Source of the DNA: a bacterium
GTDB lineage: Bacteria > Hinthialibacterota > Hinthialibacteria > OLB16
Reading direction: 5' to 3'
DNA length: 64,000 bases
Assembly (NCBI GenBank): GCA_022072055.1
Contig: JAJVIK010000023.1
Location: forward strand, 62,001-126,000
Part shown: piece after piece, positions 27,575-36,991 of the stretch
Numbering within the stretch: the first letter of the stretch is position 1
Layout: each line of letters opens with the position of its first letter
The notes under the pieces: generated by a model
The model's input: only the letters and a program-made list of their open reading frames with translations
Told to the model about the DNA's origin: nothing
Database searches by the model: none
Position numbers and translations under genes: made by a program

Positions 27575-29056
27575 ATGATTGCGCCCGATTACGAGGAATT
27601 TCTCCGCCGCGCGGAACGCGGCAACTTGATCCCTGTCTACAAGGAAATCCTGGCGGACCTTGAAACCCCGGTGTCCGCCTACTGCAAGGTCAAGCGCGGC
27701 TCCCGCGCGTTTCTGCTGGAGAGCGTGGAAGGGGGCGAAACCCTCGGTCGCTTCTCCTTCATCGGGACCGAGCCGCGCTGGGTGTTGGTGACTTCCGGCA
27801 AGGAAGCGACGCTCCTTGAGGACGGGCGGGCCACGCCGCTTGCGTTGGGCGCCGGCCTGGACCCGCTGGAGCTGATCCGCGCCGCGATGGCCCGCTACAA
27901 GCCGGTTGGTGACCGGGACCTCCCTCCTTTCTATGGCGGTTTCGTGGGGTACATCGGGCATGACGTGGTTGGGTTTTTCGAGGACCTGGACCTGCGGAAT
28001 CCGGATGACATGGGGGTTCCGGACTGCGTCTTTGTCCTCGCCGATTCGCTGGTGGTTTTCGATCAGGTCAAGCACACCATCCTGTTGGTGGCGAACGCCT
28101 TCGTGGAGGGGGATCCCAAGTCGGCGTATGAGCGGGCTGTCGCGCGCATCGAGGAGCTGGAGACTCGGCTCCGCGCCCCCTTCGAGCCGCCTCCGTTCGG
28201 CGCCGGTCGAACGCGGCCGCTCGCGGTGACACTCAATCGCACCAAGGAGGACTACTGCGCGGCGGTGGAGAAGGCGCTGGAATACATCCGCGCCGGGGAT
28301 GCCTTTCAGATTGTCCTCTCGTTGCGTCGTCAGACCGAGGTGAACAGCACCGCGCTGGACCTCTACCGCGCATTGCGGCGGCTGAACCCATCGCCCTACA
28401 TGTTCCTGCTTGAGAATGAGGAATGCACCCTGATCGGCAGCTCCCCGGAGACCCTGGTCAAGCTGGTCGGGGACAAGGTTCAGTATCGCCCCATCGCGGG
28501 AACCCGTCCGCGCGGCGCGACCCCTGAGGAGGATTCACGCCTGGAGGAGGAGCTCTTGGCCGATCCGAAGGAGCGGGCCGAACACATCATGCTTGTGGAT
28601 CTGGGGCGGAATGATGTGGGCAGAGTCTGCGTGTTCAATAGCGTGCGGGTGACCGATCTCATGGTGGTCGAGCGCTACTCGCATGTCATGCACATAGTCT
28701 CGAAGGTGGTTGGGACCCTTTCTCCCGGCAAGACCCCCTTCGACCTTCTCCGCGCGGTGTTCCCGGCGGGGACCCTCTCCGGCGCGCCGAAGATCCGGGC
28801 GATGGAGATTATCGAGGAGTTGGAGCCGACCAAGCGCGGTCCCTATGGGGGCTGTGTGGGGTATCTGGGCTTCGGGGGAAATCTGGACACCTGCATCACC
28901 ATTCGGACCATCGTGATGAAAGGGCGAATGGCCTATATCCAGGCGGGTGGCGGCTTGGTTTATGATAGCCTTCCGGAGAATGAGTTCCAGGAAGCCCTAA
29001 ACAAGAGCCGAGCGATGCTCCGCGCGGTGGAAATCGCGGAACGCGGGGAGTTCTAG
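27575..29056 (+). CDS. trpE: Anthranilate synthase component I
   Basis: 493 residues. Converts chorismate plus ammonia/glutamine to anthranilate, the first step of tryptophan synthesis. The N-terminal part begins IPVYKEILADLETPVSAYCK with the family feedback-site element LLESVEGGE. The chorismate-binding domain has GDAFQIVLS, SPSPYMF-type NPSPYMFLL, IGSSPETL, PIAGTRPRG, LVDLGRNDVGRV and FPAGTLSGAPKIRAMEIIEELEP. No trpG neighbour. No leader peptide or attenuator is apparent. Confidence 0.97.
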   Translation: MIAPDYEEFLRRAERGNLIPVYKEILADLETPVSAYCKVKRGSRAFLLESVEGGETLGRFSFIGTEPRWVLVTSGKEATLLEDGRATPLALGAGLDPLELIRAAMARYKPVGDRDLPPFYGGFVGYIGHDVVGFFEDLDLRNPDDMGVPDCVFVLADSLVVFDQVKHTILLVANAFVEGDPKSAYERAVARIEELETRLRAPFEPPPFGAGRTRPLAVTLNRTKEDYCAAVEKALEYIRAGDAFQIVLSLRRQTEVNSTALDLYRALRRLNPSPYMFLLENEECTLIGSSPETLVKLVGDKVQYRPIAGTRPRGATPEEDSRLEEELLADPKERAEHIMLVDLGRNDVGRVCVFNSVRVTDLMVVERYSHVMHIVSKVVGTLSPGKTPFDLLRAVFPAGTLSGAPKIRAMEIIEELEPTKRGPYGGCVGYLGFGGNLDTCITIRTIVMKGRMAYIQAGGGLVYDSLPENEFQEALNKSRAMLRAVEIAERGEF

Positions 29057-29076
29057 ACCCCGATAGGGCAACCGAG

Positions 29077-29096
29077 CCGCGACCGTAGGGGAGCGG
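29077..29096. repeat. Short GC-rich palindrome CCGCGACCG...GAGCGG
   Basis: A 20-bp imperfect inverted repeat in the 101-bp gap after trpE. It resembles a CCGCGACCGT-AGGGAGCGG sequence that I recall as a dispersed intergenic repeat in some environmental genomes. Only one copy is seen here. Confidence 0.3.
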
Positions 29097-29157
29097 TTTG
29101 AGGCAATAGCGCGCGCTGCAACTCGGCTCCGGCTGGATTTACAGGAGGTTTTCAAAA

Positions 29158-30024
29158 GTGACAACTGCGTTTGGCCGTCCCTCTATTCTTCGGTCGTTTG
29201 CGGTCCTTTCGGTCCTTCTATTTTTTGCCGCGTTTCAGAGCGCCGCCCTCCCCATTTCCGAAAGCCCGCCCAAGGAAGGGGTCACCCCCATATCGATCCT
29301 CCTGCTTGGAGACAGCACCGTCGAAGGCTCCGTCACCCGCGAGGTCGAACCCGAAGCGGACCAGCTCGAGGATGTGGTGCGGAAGCTTCTGGACTCCGAG
29401 GGGGACCTGCCACCGGTCCGCGTCGTTAACGCCGGGCGCGGCGGGGAGTTTGTTCAGGGGCTGGTCGAAAAACGGTACGAGTCACTCCTCGAGGAAATCA
29501 AGAAGGCCGATTTCATCACCATCCGCTACGGTCTCAACGATTACGGCAAACGCGAAGGTTTTATGGACAACTTCACCTCCGATCTGGTCGGCCTGATCGA
29601 CCGTCTCCGCAAGGATAACCCCAAGGCCGACATCATCCTGGAGACCGTGTGCGTGTATTTCGAGGCCACGAAGAGCGAGGAAGTGAACTCGCGGATTCGC
29701 AAGGCCGCCGAGCAAGCGGGGGTTCCGCTGCTCGACATCTACGCCCGCATGGCCCGCGAAATCGAGACCGGGAACAGCTGCCTGACCTACCGTCGGATCG
29801 CGCTGGACAAGATTCCCGGCAAGTTTCACGCGCTCTTGCCGAAACCTTGGAAGGAAGGGGAGATTGTGGTGATGGACAACCGACTGGATGCCCACCTCAT
29901 GGATGTCCCGGGCTGGACCGCCGACCGTCACCCCAACCTCGCCGGTTACCACATCATCGGGGATGAGGAGGCGAAGTTTCTCGCCCCGAGGATTCGGGCC
30001 TGCCAAGATGGAGCTTCCAAATGA
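29158..30024 (+). CDS. Secreted SGNH/GDSL-family hydrolase
   Basis: 288 residues from a GTG with AGGAGGT about 10 nt upstream. Signal peptide at about 8-32 (FAVLSVLLFFAAFQSAALP). The four SGNH blocks are visible: catalytic Ser in LLGDSTVEG, Gly in NAGRGGEF, Asn in RYGLNDYGK, and Asp-x-x-His in TADRHPNLAGYH. Such esterases remove acetyl or acyl groups from glycans. First gene of a run of overlapping genes ending with an ABC sugar importer, suggesting work on the imported sugar. Confidence 0.88.
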   Translation: MTTAFGRPSILRSFAVLSVLLFFAAFQSAALPISESPPKEGVTPISILLLGDSTVEGSVTREVEPEADQLEDVVRKLLDSEGDLPPVRVVNAGRGGEFVQGLVEKRYESLLEEIKKADFITIRYGLNDYGKREGFMDNFTSDLVGLIDRLRKDNPKADIILETVCVYFEATKSEEVNSRIRKAAEQAGVPLLDIYARMAREIETGNSCLTYRRIALDKIPGKFHALLPKPWKEGEIVVMDNRLDAHLMDVPGWTADRHPNLAGYHIIGDEEAKFLAPRIRACQDGASK

Positions 30025-30230
30025 TTCGATATGGCGTTTACCTATACTGGATCCCCGCGGATGAGGCTTTCATTGCGGAAGCGCCTGAGCTTCCTGGCTG
30101 TGCCGCGGATGGGGCGACCTACCAGGAGGCGCTTGCAAATCTCGAGGTTGTAATCGGCGAATGGATTGAAACAGCCCGAGACCTGGGCCGTTCGATCCCC
30201 GCTCCCAAAGGGCGACTGATGTTCGCCTGA
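30021..30230 (+). CDS. HicB-like antitoxin-fold protein, orphan
   Basis: 69 residues, ATG overlapping the esterase stop (ATGA). The partial RNase H fold of HicB is recognisable in YLYWIPADEAFIAEAPELPGC, AADGATYQEALANLEVVIGEWIE and the Arg-Pro-like end RSIPAPKGRL. HicB normally neutralises HicA, but no HicA-like frame lies on either side: only 28 bp separate it from the next gene. It also lacks an obvious C-terminal DNA-binding domain. It may be a remnant or have a regulatory job within this operon. Confidence 0.85.
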   Translation: MIRYGVYLYWIPADEAFIAEAPELPGCAADGATYQEALANLEVVIGEWIETARDLGRSIPAPKGRLMFA

Positions 30231-30258
30231 TCGATCCCTCGCGAGACGAGGTCTTCCA

Positions 30259-31677
30259 ATGCCCAAAACCAAAACCACCCATGCCGTCATCCTCGCCGCC
30301 GGGCGCGGCACTCGCCTTTGGCCCTATGGCGACACCAACGCCAAGGCCGCGCTCCCGATTGCGAATCGACCGCTGATCCACTGGCAGCTCGACGCCCTGG
30401 CGGAAGCCGGGATCAAGTCGGTGAGCGTGGTTGTCGGATTTCTGGACGGCATGGTCCGGAACGCCTGCGCGGCATGGCTTGGCTCCCACACAGGCGGATT
30501 GAATATCGAGTACATTCTTCAGCCCTCCAAGGCGGGCTCCGCCCCCGCCGCGTTTGCCGCCATTTCCCGACTGAAAGACCCACAAGCCCCCGTGGCAATC
30601 CTTCCGGGAGACCTATTCGTTCACAAAGCGGATCTGCATAGCCTGCTTACGAGAGCCGGCGGCGATGCGCTCGCGTCCTTGGTTGCTCCAATCCCCGAAG
30701 GGTATTCCCAGGACTTTGTCCTGGCCGAGACCGCCGATGGGAAACTGGTTTCGATCCATGCCCACAGCCGTTGGGCCAGCCCCTCGCGCCGAGTGCTGAC
30801 CGGGGCGCACGTCCTCCCCGCGGGTTTCATCCGCCACCTGGAGACGATCCCGGAGATTCCCACCTGTGTCGAGATCGGCGGCATGCCCCCGGCGGAGACC
30901 GAGATCTTCGAGGCTGTCCATCAGCACCTCCGCGCCGGGGGGAAATCCGCGTGTGTGGAGGCCTCCGAACAGGTGGTGGACATCGACCGACCGTGGGATT
31001 TCCTCGAGGCGAACATGATCGCGGCGGTCCGCGAGACCTCCACCCTGAAAAGGAATGAGCTCGCCAAGGGAGCCTCCATCGATCCGACCGCGCGGATCGA
31101 TGGCCATGTCCGGCTCGGTTCGGGCAGTCGTATCGGAACCGGCGTGATCGTCTATGGGAACCTGGTGGTGGGGAGCAACACGACGATCACGGATGGGGCG
31201 TTTATCGGCGAGAACTCGATCATCGGGGATGACTGTAAGATTTGGCGGGGGGGATTGGTCGGGTCGAGGACCGTGATCGGGCGCCGCTGCGTGGTGGGGC
31301 ACGGCGCGGAGGTGGAGGGGCTGATCTTGGATGAGGCGTACAGCTACCACTATGGCGAGTACTGGGGGATACTTGGGAAATGCTGCGACCTGGGCGCCGC
31401 CACGGTGTGCGGGACGCTCCGGTTTGACGATGGCGAGACTGTCCATCGGGTCAAAGGCCGCAAGGAAATCCCTCGATGCAACTCCAACGCCACTTATTTG
31501 GGCGATTATGTTCGGACCGGAGTGAACGCGATCCTCATGCCGGGGGTCAAGGTCGGCCCTTATTCCCTGGTCGGATCCGGCGTGGTCCTGAACGAAGACA
31601 TTCCCAACAACACCTCCGTTTTTGTCGAGCAGACCTTGCGCAAGGGGACCTGGGGACCGGAGCGGTACGGCTGGTGA
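30259..31677 (+). CDS. Sugar-1-phosphate nucleotidyltransferase with left-handed beta-helix
   Basis: 472 residues. N-terminal nucleotidyltransferase domain with ILAAGRGTRLWP and KAALPIANRPLIHWQL, and LPGDLFVH as the metal-binding region; C-terminal hexapeptide beta-helix from about 270 (GASIDPTARIDGHVRLGSGSRIGTGVIVYG, IGENSIIGDDCKIW). This bifunctional shape is that of GlmU/GlgC-like enzymes, but I cannot say which sugar or whether the helix is an acyltransferase. It lies in the importer operon: its stop TGA overlaps the GTG of the binding protein. Confidence 0.87.
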   Translation: MPKTKTTHAVILAAGRGTRLWPYGDTNAKAALPIANRPLIHWQLDALAEAGIKSVSVVVGFLDGMVRNACAAWLGSHTGGLNIEYILQPSKAGSAPAAFAAISRLKDPQAPVAILPGDLFVHKADLHSLLTRAGGDALASLVAPIPEGYSQDFVLAETADGKLVSIHAHSRWASPSRRVLTGAHVLPAGFIRHLETIPEIPTCVEIGGMPPAETEIFEAVHQHLRAGGKSACVEASEQVVDIDRPWDFLEANMIAAVRETSTLKRNELAKGASIDPTARIDGHVRLGSGSRIGTGVIVYGNLVVGSNTTITDGAFIGENSIIGDDCKIWRGGLVGSRTVIGRRCVVGHGAEVEGLILDEAYSYHYGEYWGILGKCCDLGAATVCGTLRFDDGETVHRVKGRKEIPRCNSNATYLGDYVRTGVNAILMPGVKVGPYSLVGSGVVLNEDIPNNTSVFVEQTLRKGTWGPERYGW

Positions 31678-33041
31678 GATTGGTTGTTCCGGTTCTCCTC
31701 CTCGCGCTTACCGTCCCGCTGTCGGGCTGCTCAAAGGCCCCGGCCACCGACGGCAAAATCCACCTGAAGTATTGGGCGGTGTGGAACGGCTTTGAGCTGG
31801 AGGCCATGCGCTCGGTGGTGGACCTCTTCAATCGCTCGCAAGACAGAATTCATGTCGATCTGCTGTCCATCAGCTTCCTTGAACGCAAGCTGCTGGTCGC
31901 CACCGCCGGAGGCAATCCTCCCGATATCTTCAGCCTCGGATATGAGTGGGTTGTCGATTACGCGCAGAAAAACGCCATTCTTCCCCTGGATGGCTACTTG
32001 GAGCGCGCGGGGATTAAGCGCGAGGATTACATCCCTGTGTTTTGGGATCAATGCCTCTTTGACAACCGTGTGTGGGGGCTCCCGATTAACGGCTCCTGCA
32101 TCGCCTTCCATTACAACAAGGCCCATTTCCGCGAGGCGGGTCTCGATCCGGGAAATCCTCCCAAAACCCTGGCCGAGCTGGAGGCCATTGAGCCCAAGCT
32201 CAACCGCTTCAGCGGCAACCGGATCGAACGGCTGGCGTTCATTCCAAGTTCCCAGGACCCGGATTGGTGGCCCTACTGTTGGCCCTGGTTCTTCGGCGGG
32301 GAGCTCTGGGACGGGAAAGACAAGCTGACCCTGACCAGCCCGGAATGCGTGGAAGCCTACGAGTGGGTCGCGAGCTTCCCCAAACGATTGGGGGCCGCGC
32401 GAATCCAACCCCTGCGCGCAAGCTTCGGGAACCTGTTCGCGTCATCCCAGAACCCCTTCCTTTCCGGGAAGCTTTCGTGTCTCTTCCAAGGGTCCTGGAT
32501 GGCGAGTTTCGTGGAGAAGTACGCTCCCGGATTGGAATTCGGAGTCGCTCCCATGCCGACTAAGACTCAGGACTTGTACGGAACCACGGTGGTGGAAGGA
32601 GATGTCATCTTCATCCCCGCCGGGACCAAGGACCCGGACGCGAGTTTCGAGTTCATCAAGTTTGTCGCCTCGCAAAGGGGGACCGAGCTGTTCTGCACCG
32701 GGATGCGCTCGGTGAACCCGCGCGCGGTTCGCAGCGAGGAGTTCATGCGGAATCACCCCAACCCGAACATAGAACAGTTTGACGCCCTCGCGCGCGGCGA
32801 CAAGGCCCACTATGCGCCCAAGGTCTCGATCTGGTACGAAATGCTGGATGAGATGCAGGTGGTTCTCTCCCAGGCGTGGCTCCATCAGATTCCCCCCGCC
32901 AGGGCGCTGGCGAAGGCTCAGGATCGCCTTCAGGCCCGGCTGGAGCAGGAGCTGGAGCGTTGGCGGCTGGTGTCGCGGGCGCGACATGCCGAGTGGGACG
33001 CTTTCATCGAGAAGAGCCGCAAGGGGGTGCCCCTCCAATGA
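31674..33041 (+). CDS. ABC transporter sugar-binding lipoprotein, family 1
   Basis: 455 residues from GTG 31674, overlapping the preceding stop (GTGA); a longer frame runs back into the nucleotidyltransferase gene but only this start gives a lipoprotein leader ending in LSGC. Mature part: LKYWAVWNGFELEAMRSVVDLFN, GGNPPDIFSLGYEWV, YNKAHFREAGLD and WMASFVEKYAPG, as in CUT1 sugar-binding proteins. Its stop overlaps the next ATG (ATGA). Confidence 0.92.
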   Translation: MRLVVPVLLLALTVPLSGCSKAPATDGKIHLKYWAVWNGFELEAMRSVVDLFNRSQDRIHVDLLSISFLERKLLVATAGGNPPDIFSLGYEWVVDYAQKNAILPLDGYLERAGIKREDYIPVFWDQCLFDNRVWGLPINGSCIAFHYNKAHFREAGLDPGNPPKTLAELEAIEPKLNRFSGNRIERLAFIPSSQDPDWWPYCWPWFFGGELWDGKDKLTLTSPECVEAYEWVASFPKRLGAARIQPLRASFGNLFASSQNPFLSGKLSCLFQGSWMASFVEKYAPGLEFGVAPMPTKTQDLYGTTVVEGDVIFIPAGTKDPDASFEFIKFVASQRGTELFCTGMRSVNPRAVRSEEFMRNHPNPNIEQFDALARGDKAHYAPKVSIWYEMLDEMQVVLSQAWLHQIPPARALAKAQDRLQARLEQELERWRLVSRARHAEWDAFIEKSRKGVPLQ

Positions 33042-33922
33042 CCCCGGTGGAACGCCGCGACCTCCGGGTGGGTCTGCTGTTCATCAGCCCCTGGATCATG
33101 GGTTTCGGGGCGTTCATGCTCTATCCCCTGGGCGCCTCGCTCTACTACTCGCTGTGCGATTACTCGGTTCTCTCGACCCCGGTGTTCACCGGGCTTCACA
33201 ACTACACAACCCTGGCGCGAGATGATGTCTTCCTGCAGGCCCTCTCCAACACCCTGATCTATGGCGCGATGGCGTTGCCGGTGACCATGGTCCTGTCGCT
33301 CGCGCTCGCGCTCCTGTTGCACGCTCCCTTTCCGGGCAGAGGGGTTTTTCGCACGGTCTTTTTCCTGCCCTCGCTGGTGCCCCTGGTGGCCATGGCGATC
33401 CTTTGGAAGTGGCTCCTCAATGTCGATCATGGCCTGATCAACCACTTCCTCGGTTGGTTCGAGATTCCACCCGTGGATTGGCTGGGGAGCGTGCGCTGGT
33501 CGAAGGTTTCGATGGTCCTGCCCGCGGCGTGGGGAATCGGCGGGGCGATGGTGATTTATCTCGCCAGCCTTCAGGATGTTCCCGTTCACCTCTATGAGGC
33601 GGCGAAGCTGGATGGGGCCTCCTATTGGCGTCAGTTCTGGCATGTCACCCTGCCGGTCATCTCCCCTGTCATTTACTTCAACCTGATCATGACCATCATC
33701 GGCCTACTGCAGGTCTTCGTGGTTCCCTACATCATGACCGAGGGGGGTCCCTCGCGCTCCACACTGTTCTATGTCCAATACCTCTATGACACGGCGTTCC
33801 GCTACTTGCGGATGGGGTACGCCTGCGCGATGGCCTGGATTCTCTTTGTGATCATCTTGGGACTGACCCTGTTGGCCACATGGGCCACCGCCAAACGCAT
33901 CTACTACATGGCGGAAGAGTGA
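33038..33922 (+). CDS. ABC sugar transporter permease, MalF/UgpA type
   Basis: 294 residues, ATG overlapping the binding-protein stop. Six membrane helices, starting LLFISPWIMGFGAFMLYPLGASLYYS; EAA loop LYEAAKLDGASYWRQFWHVTLPV. As with the other importer, no ATPase is encoded nearby. Confidence 0.93.
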   Translation: MTPVERRDLRVGLLFISPWIMGFGAFMLYPLGASLYYSLCDYSVLSTPVFTGLHNYTTLARDDVFLQALSNTLIYGAMALPVTMVLSLALALLLHAPFPGRGVFRTVFFLPSLVPLVAMAILWKWLLNVDHGLINHFLGWFEIPPVDWLGSVRWSKVSMVLPAAWGIGGAMVIYLASLQDVPVHLYEAAKLDGASYWRQFWHVTLPVISPVIYFNLIMTIIGLLQVFVVPYIMTEGGPSRSTLFYVQYLYDTAFRYLRMGYACAMAWILFVIILGLTLLATWATAKRIYYMAEE

Positions 33923-33932
33923 GGTGGCGAGG

Positions 33933-34976
33933 ATGACCACAAGGGGCCCGCGCCCGATCAACTCCGGCGCCGTGTGGCGGGGAATCGCCCTGGTGCTCCT
34001 GTCCGTGGTCTTCGGCGCGCCCTTTGCCTGGACCGTGTCCACGAGCCTCAAGGAGCTTTCCGAGACCATCCGCCCCACCCCCGAGTGGATTCCCCGCACC
34101 ACGATTTATTCCGCGGTGGTGGATGGGCGCAAGATCGCCAACGCCGAGGTGTCCTGGAGCACTCCGAGTCAGATTGCTCCCCTGGGGGCAAGCCTGCCGA
34201 GAGGGTTGGAGGTCGCTTGGGTCCGTCCACGCGGCTCCTCCACCGCCTTTCGACCCGTTCCGAAGTCGGCCGTGCAGCCCGAAGGGCGCGCGATTCATTT
34301 CCGCTGGCGCAACTACGCCGAGGCGGTGAGCAAGATTCCCTTCTGGCTGTATGCCCGCAACACCCTTTGGTTGTGCGCCCTGTGCGTGATTGGGGTGACA
34401 ACCAGCAGCGCGATCGTGGCCTATGGCTTCTCTCGGATCCAGTGGCCGGGGCGCGACATTGTGTTTCTCATTGTGCTGGCCACCATGATGATCCCATTTC
34501 CGGTCACCATGGTTCCGCTCTATTCCCTTTTCAAGCAACTCGGCCTGATCGGCACGATGGCTCCGCTTTGGCTCCCCGCCTTCTTCGGCAACGCGTTTTT
34601 CATCTTTCTGCTGCGCCAGTTCTTCCGCTCGATCCCACAGGACCTCACCGACGCCGCCCGGATTGACGGCTGCAGGGAGTTGAGGATCTTCTGGAGCGTG
34701 ATCTGTCCGCTCTCCACATCGGCGCTCACCGTGGTCGCCATCTTCCAGTTCATCGAAACCTGGAACGACTTTCTGGGACCCTTCATCTACCTCATGGACC
34801 AAAAGCAGTTTACCCTAGCGTTGGGGCTTCAGTTCTTTCAGAGTCAGCATGGGGGAACCGATTGGCACCAACTGATGGCCGCCTCGACACTGGTCGCCAC
34901 CCCGGTGATCGTTCTGTTTTTCCTCGCCCAGAAGACCTTCATCGAGGGGATCTCGATGACAGGGATGAAAAGCTAA
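33933..34976 (+). CDS. ABC sugar transporter permease, MalG type, with large external insertion
   Basis: 347 residues from ATG 33933, preferred over a GTG three codons earlier because GAGGTGG lies 5 nt upstream. After the first helix there is an unusual extracytoplasmic stretch of about 90 residues (SETIRPTPEWIP ... AIHFRWRNYAEAVSKIPFW) instead of the usual 40 or so. The remaining helices and the EAA loop (LTDAARIDGCRELRIFWSVICPL) are normal. The extra part could contact the binding protein. Ends the operon begun at 29158. Confidence 0.92.
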   Translation: MTTRGPRPINSGAVWRGIALVLLSVVFGAPFAWTVSTSLKELSETIRPTPEWIPRTTIYSAVVDGRKIANAEVSWSTPSQIAPLGASLPRGLEVAWVRPRGSSTAFRPVPKSAVQPEGRAIHFRWRNYAEAVSKIPFWLYARNTLWLCALCVIGVTTSSAIVAYGFSRIQWPGRDIVFLIVLATMMIPFPVTMVPLYSLFKQLGLIGTMAPLWLPAFFGNAFFIFLLRQFFRSIPQDLTDAARIDGCRELRIFWSVICPLSTSALTVVAIFQFIETWNDFLGPFIYLMDQKQFTLALGLQFFQSQHGGTDWHQLMAASTLVATPVIVLFFLAQKTFIEGISMTGMKS

Positions 34977-34990
34977 GAATCCGCCCCCCC

Positions 34991-35019
34991 TTGACTTCTC
35001 CGCTGGGATTGTATACATT
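34991..35019 (+). promoter_or_regulatory. Sigma-70-like promoter of the sulfate-activation operon
   Basis: -35 TTGACT (34991-34996) and -10 TACATT (35014-35019), spaced 17 bp; TATACA two bases earlier is an alternative -10. The AT-rich tract that follows (GAAAAACAATC) lies between the promoter and the Rrf2 start and is a likely place for autoregulatory binding. Confidence 0.7.
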
Positions 35020-35051
35020 AGAAAAACAATCAGGATTATGAGGAATGGGCC

Positions 35052-35492
35052 ATGAAGATCACACTCCGGGGTTATTACGCGATGCTGGCTCTGGCCAGCA
35101 TGGCCGGAAAAGACCAGAACGGAGGTTTGGTGAGGCTGGAGGAGATGACCGAGCGGCATTCGATTCCGGAGAATTTCCTCCTCCAAATCTTTCAGGCCCT
35201 TAAACGCGCGGGTCTGGTTCGGTCGAAGCGGGGGGTGCACGGGGGATTCCAGCTCACGCGTCCGCCTCATCGGATCACGCTGGCGGAGATCATCGAGAGT
35301 GTCGAGGGACGGATTCTTCCTGGGCCTCTGGAGGAGCGCCCCGAACCGACACACCGTCCGGAGAGCTGGCGGGCGCTGGATGGATTCTGGGAGGAACTTC
35401 GGGAACGGGTGCGCGGCGAGGTGGACGCTTACACTCTCGCCGACCTCGCCGATAGGATTCACGCGCCGGAATCGGAGATGTATCACATCTAA
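35052..35492 (+). CDS. Rrf2-family transcriptional regulator, cysteine-free
   Basis: 146 residues with a winged helix: [75 protein letters not shown]. IscR/NsrR use three cysteines at about residues 90-106 for an iron-sulfur cluster; this protein has no cysteine, so it should sense by another means, as CymR does through a cysteine-synthase partner. It starts behind GAGGA and is followed by cysC after 11 bp, so it probably controls sulfate assimilation and its own gene. Confidence 0.9.
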   Translation: MKITLRGYYAMLALASMAGKDQNGGLVRLEEMTERHSIPENFLLQIFQALKRAGLVRSKRGVHGGFQLTRPPHRITLAEIIESVEGRILPGPLEERPEPTHRPESWRALDGFWEELRERVRGEVDAYTLADLADRIHAPESEMYHI

Positions 35493-35503
35493 AGGAACGG
35501 AAG

Positions 35504-36094
35504 ATGTCGAAGACGCCTGTTCGCAAGGGATTCACAATCTGGTTCACCGGGCTTTCCGGGGCTGGGAAGAGCACGCTCGCGCACGAGCTGGATCGTCAAC
35601 TGAGGGCCAGAGGGGTTCCCAACGTGGAAATCCTCGATGGGGATGTGGTCCGTGAAAACCTGAGCAAGGGCCTCACCTTCAGCAAGGAGGACCGCGACAT
35701 CAATATCCGCCGCATCGCCTTTGTGTGCCACCTTCTCACCCGCAACGGCGTTCCGACCATCGCGGCGGCCATTTCTCCTTACCGGGAGACCCGTGATTAC
35801 GCCCGCCGCCTGATCGGAGATTTCATCGAGGTCCATGTGGCCACCCCGCTGGACACCTGCATCGAGCGCGATGTGAAAGGGCTTTACCGAAAGGCCCTCG
35901 CGGGAGAGATCGGCGAATTCACCGGGGTTTCCGATCCCTACGAGCCGCCCCTCGACCCGGAGGTGGTCTGTCACACCCAGGAGGAAACCCTTGAGGAGAG
36001 CGCGGGGAAGATCCTCGCCTATCTGGAAGAGCGGGGATACCTGGCGCCCTTACGCGAGCGGACCGCGGAGACCGTGGTCATGAGAGGAAACTAG
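35504..36094 (+). CDS. cysC: Adenylyl-sulfate (APS) kinase
   Basis: 196 residues. Phosphorylates APS to PAPS. Intact P-loop GLSGAGKST at 17-25, [28 protein letters not shown] for APS binding, and [27 protein letters not shown] in the lid. Complete and apparently active. Precedes cysD by 6 bp. Confidence 0.97.
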   Translation: MSKTPVRKGFTIWFTGLSGAGKSTLAHELDRQLRARGVPNVEILDGDVVRENLSKGLTFSKEDRDINIRRIAFVCHLLTRNGVPTIAAAISPYRETRDYARRLIGDFIEVHVATPLDTCIERDVKGLYRKALAGEIGEFTGVSDPYEPPLDPEVVCHTQEETLEESAGKILAYLEERGYLAPLRERTAETVVMRGN

Positions 36095-36100
36095 AACATC

Positions 36101-36982
36101 ATGGATCAGATTCAGCAGCTCGAGAACAAGAGCATCCACATCCTTCGCGAGGCGTACCGTGAGTTCAAGAGCCTCTGCATGCTCTGGTCGATCGGCAAGG
36201 ATTCCACGGTCCTGCTGTGGCTGACCCGCAAGGCGTTCTTCGGGCATGTCCCCTTCCCGCTGGTGCATATCGACACGAGCTACAAGATTCCGGAGATGAT
36301 CGCTTACCGGGATCGCCTCGCGCTGGAATGGCGCCTGAACATGGTGGTGGGACAAAATGTCGAGGCCATCCGCGCCAAACGGACCTTTCCGGATGGCGCG
36401 CTGAGCCGGATCGAGTGCTGCCGGGCGCTTAAGAGCGAGGCCCTCAAACACACCCTTTCGGGCGAGTGGCCGCGCATGCGCCTCAATCACTCGACCGGCA
36501 AGTATGAGGTGGACGAAAACCGCGAACCCTTCACCGGGGTGATTGTGGGGGTGCGCGCGGACGAGGAGGGGAGCCGCTCCAAGGAGCGCTATTTCTCCCC
36601 ACGGGATAAGCAGAACGACTGGGATGTGGATGACCAGCCGCCTGAGCTTTGGAACTACTACAAGACCGACTTTGCCCCCGGCACTCACTTGCGGGTGCAC
36701 CCGCTCCTCGACTGGACCGAGCTCAATCTGTGGGAGTACATCGAGCGGGAAAACATTCCGATCGTCGGTCTGTATTTCGACCGGGGCGAGGGCAAGCGCT
36801 ATCGCTCGCTCGGCTGCGAGCCTTGCACCAATCCGGTGGAGTCGAACGCCATTTCGGTATCGCAGATCGTCGCCGAGCTCCGCTCCGGGAAATTCGCGAA
36901 CATCGCGGAGCGCTCGGGGCGCGCGCAAGACGCCGAAGACGGAAACACCCTCGAAACGCTTCGCCGTGACGGATACATGTGA
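36101..36982 (+). CDS. cysD: Sulfate adenylyltransferase subunit 2
   Basis: 293 residues. ATP sulfurylase catalytic subunit of the PP-loop superfamily: [52 protein letters not shown] and the C-terminal [16 protein letters not shown]. Works as heterodimer with CysN, whose gene begins 9 bp on. Confidence 0.98.
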   Translation: MDQIQQLENKSIHILREAYREFKSLCMLWSIGKDSTVLLWLTRKAFFGHVPFPLVHIDTSYKIPEMIAYRDRLALEWRLNMVVGQNVEAIRAKRTFPDGALSRIECCRALKSEALKHTLSGEWPRMRLNHSTGKYEVDENREPFTGVIVGVRADEEGSRSKERYFSPRDKQNDWDVDDQPPELWNYYKTDFAPGTHLRVHPLLDWTELNLWEYIERENIPIVGLYFDRGEGKRYRSLGCEPCTNPVESNAISVSQIVAELRSGKFANIAERSGRAQDAEDGNTLETLRRDGYM

Positions 36983-36991
36983 GGAACGTTC

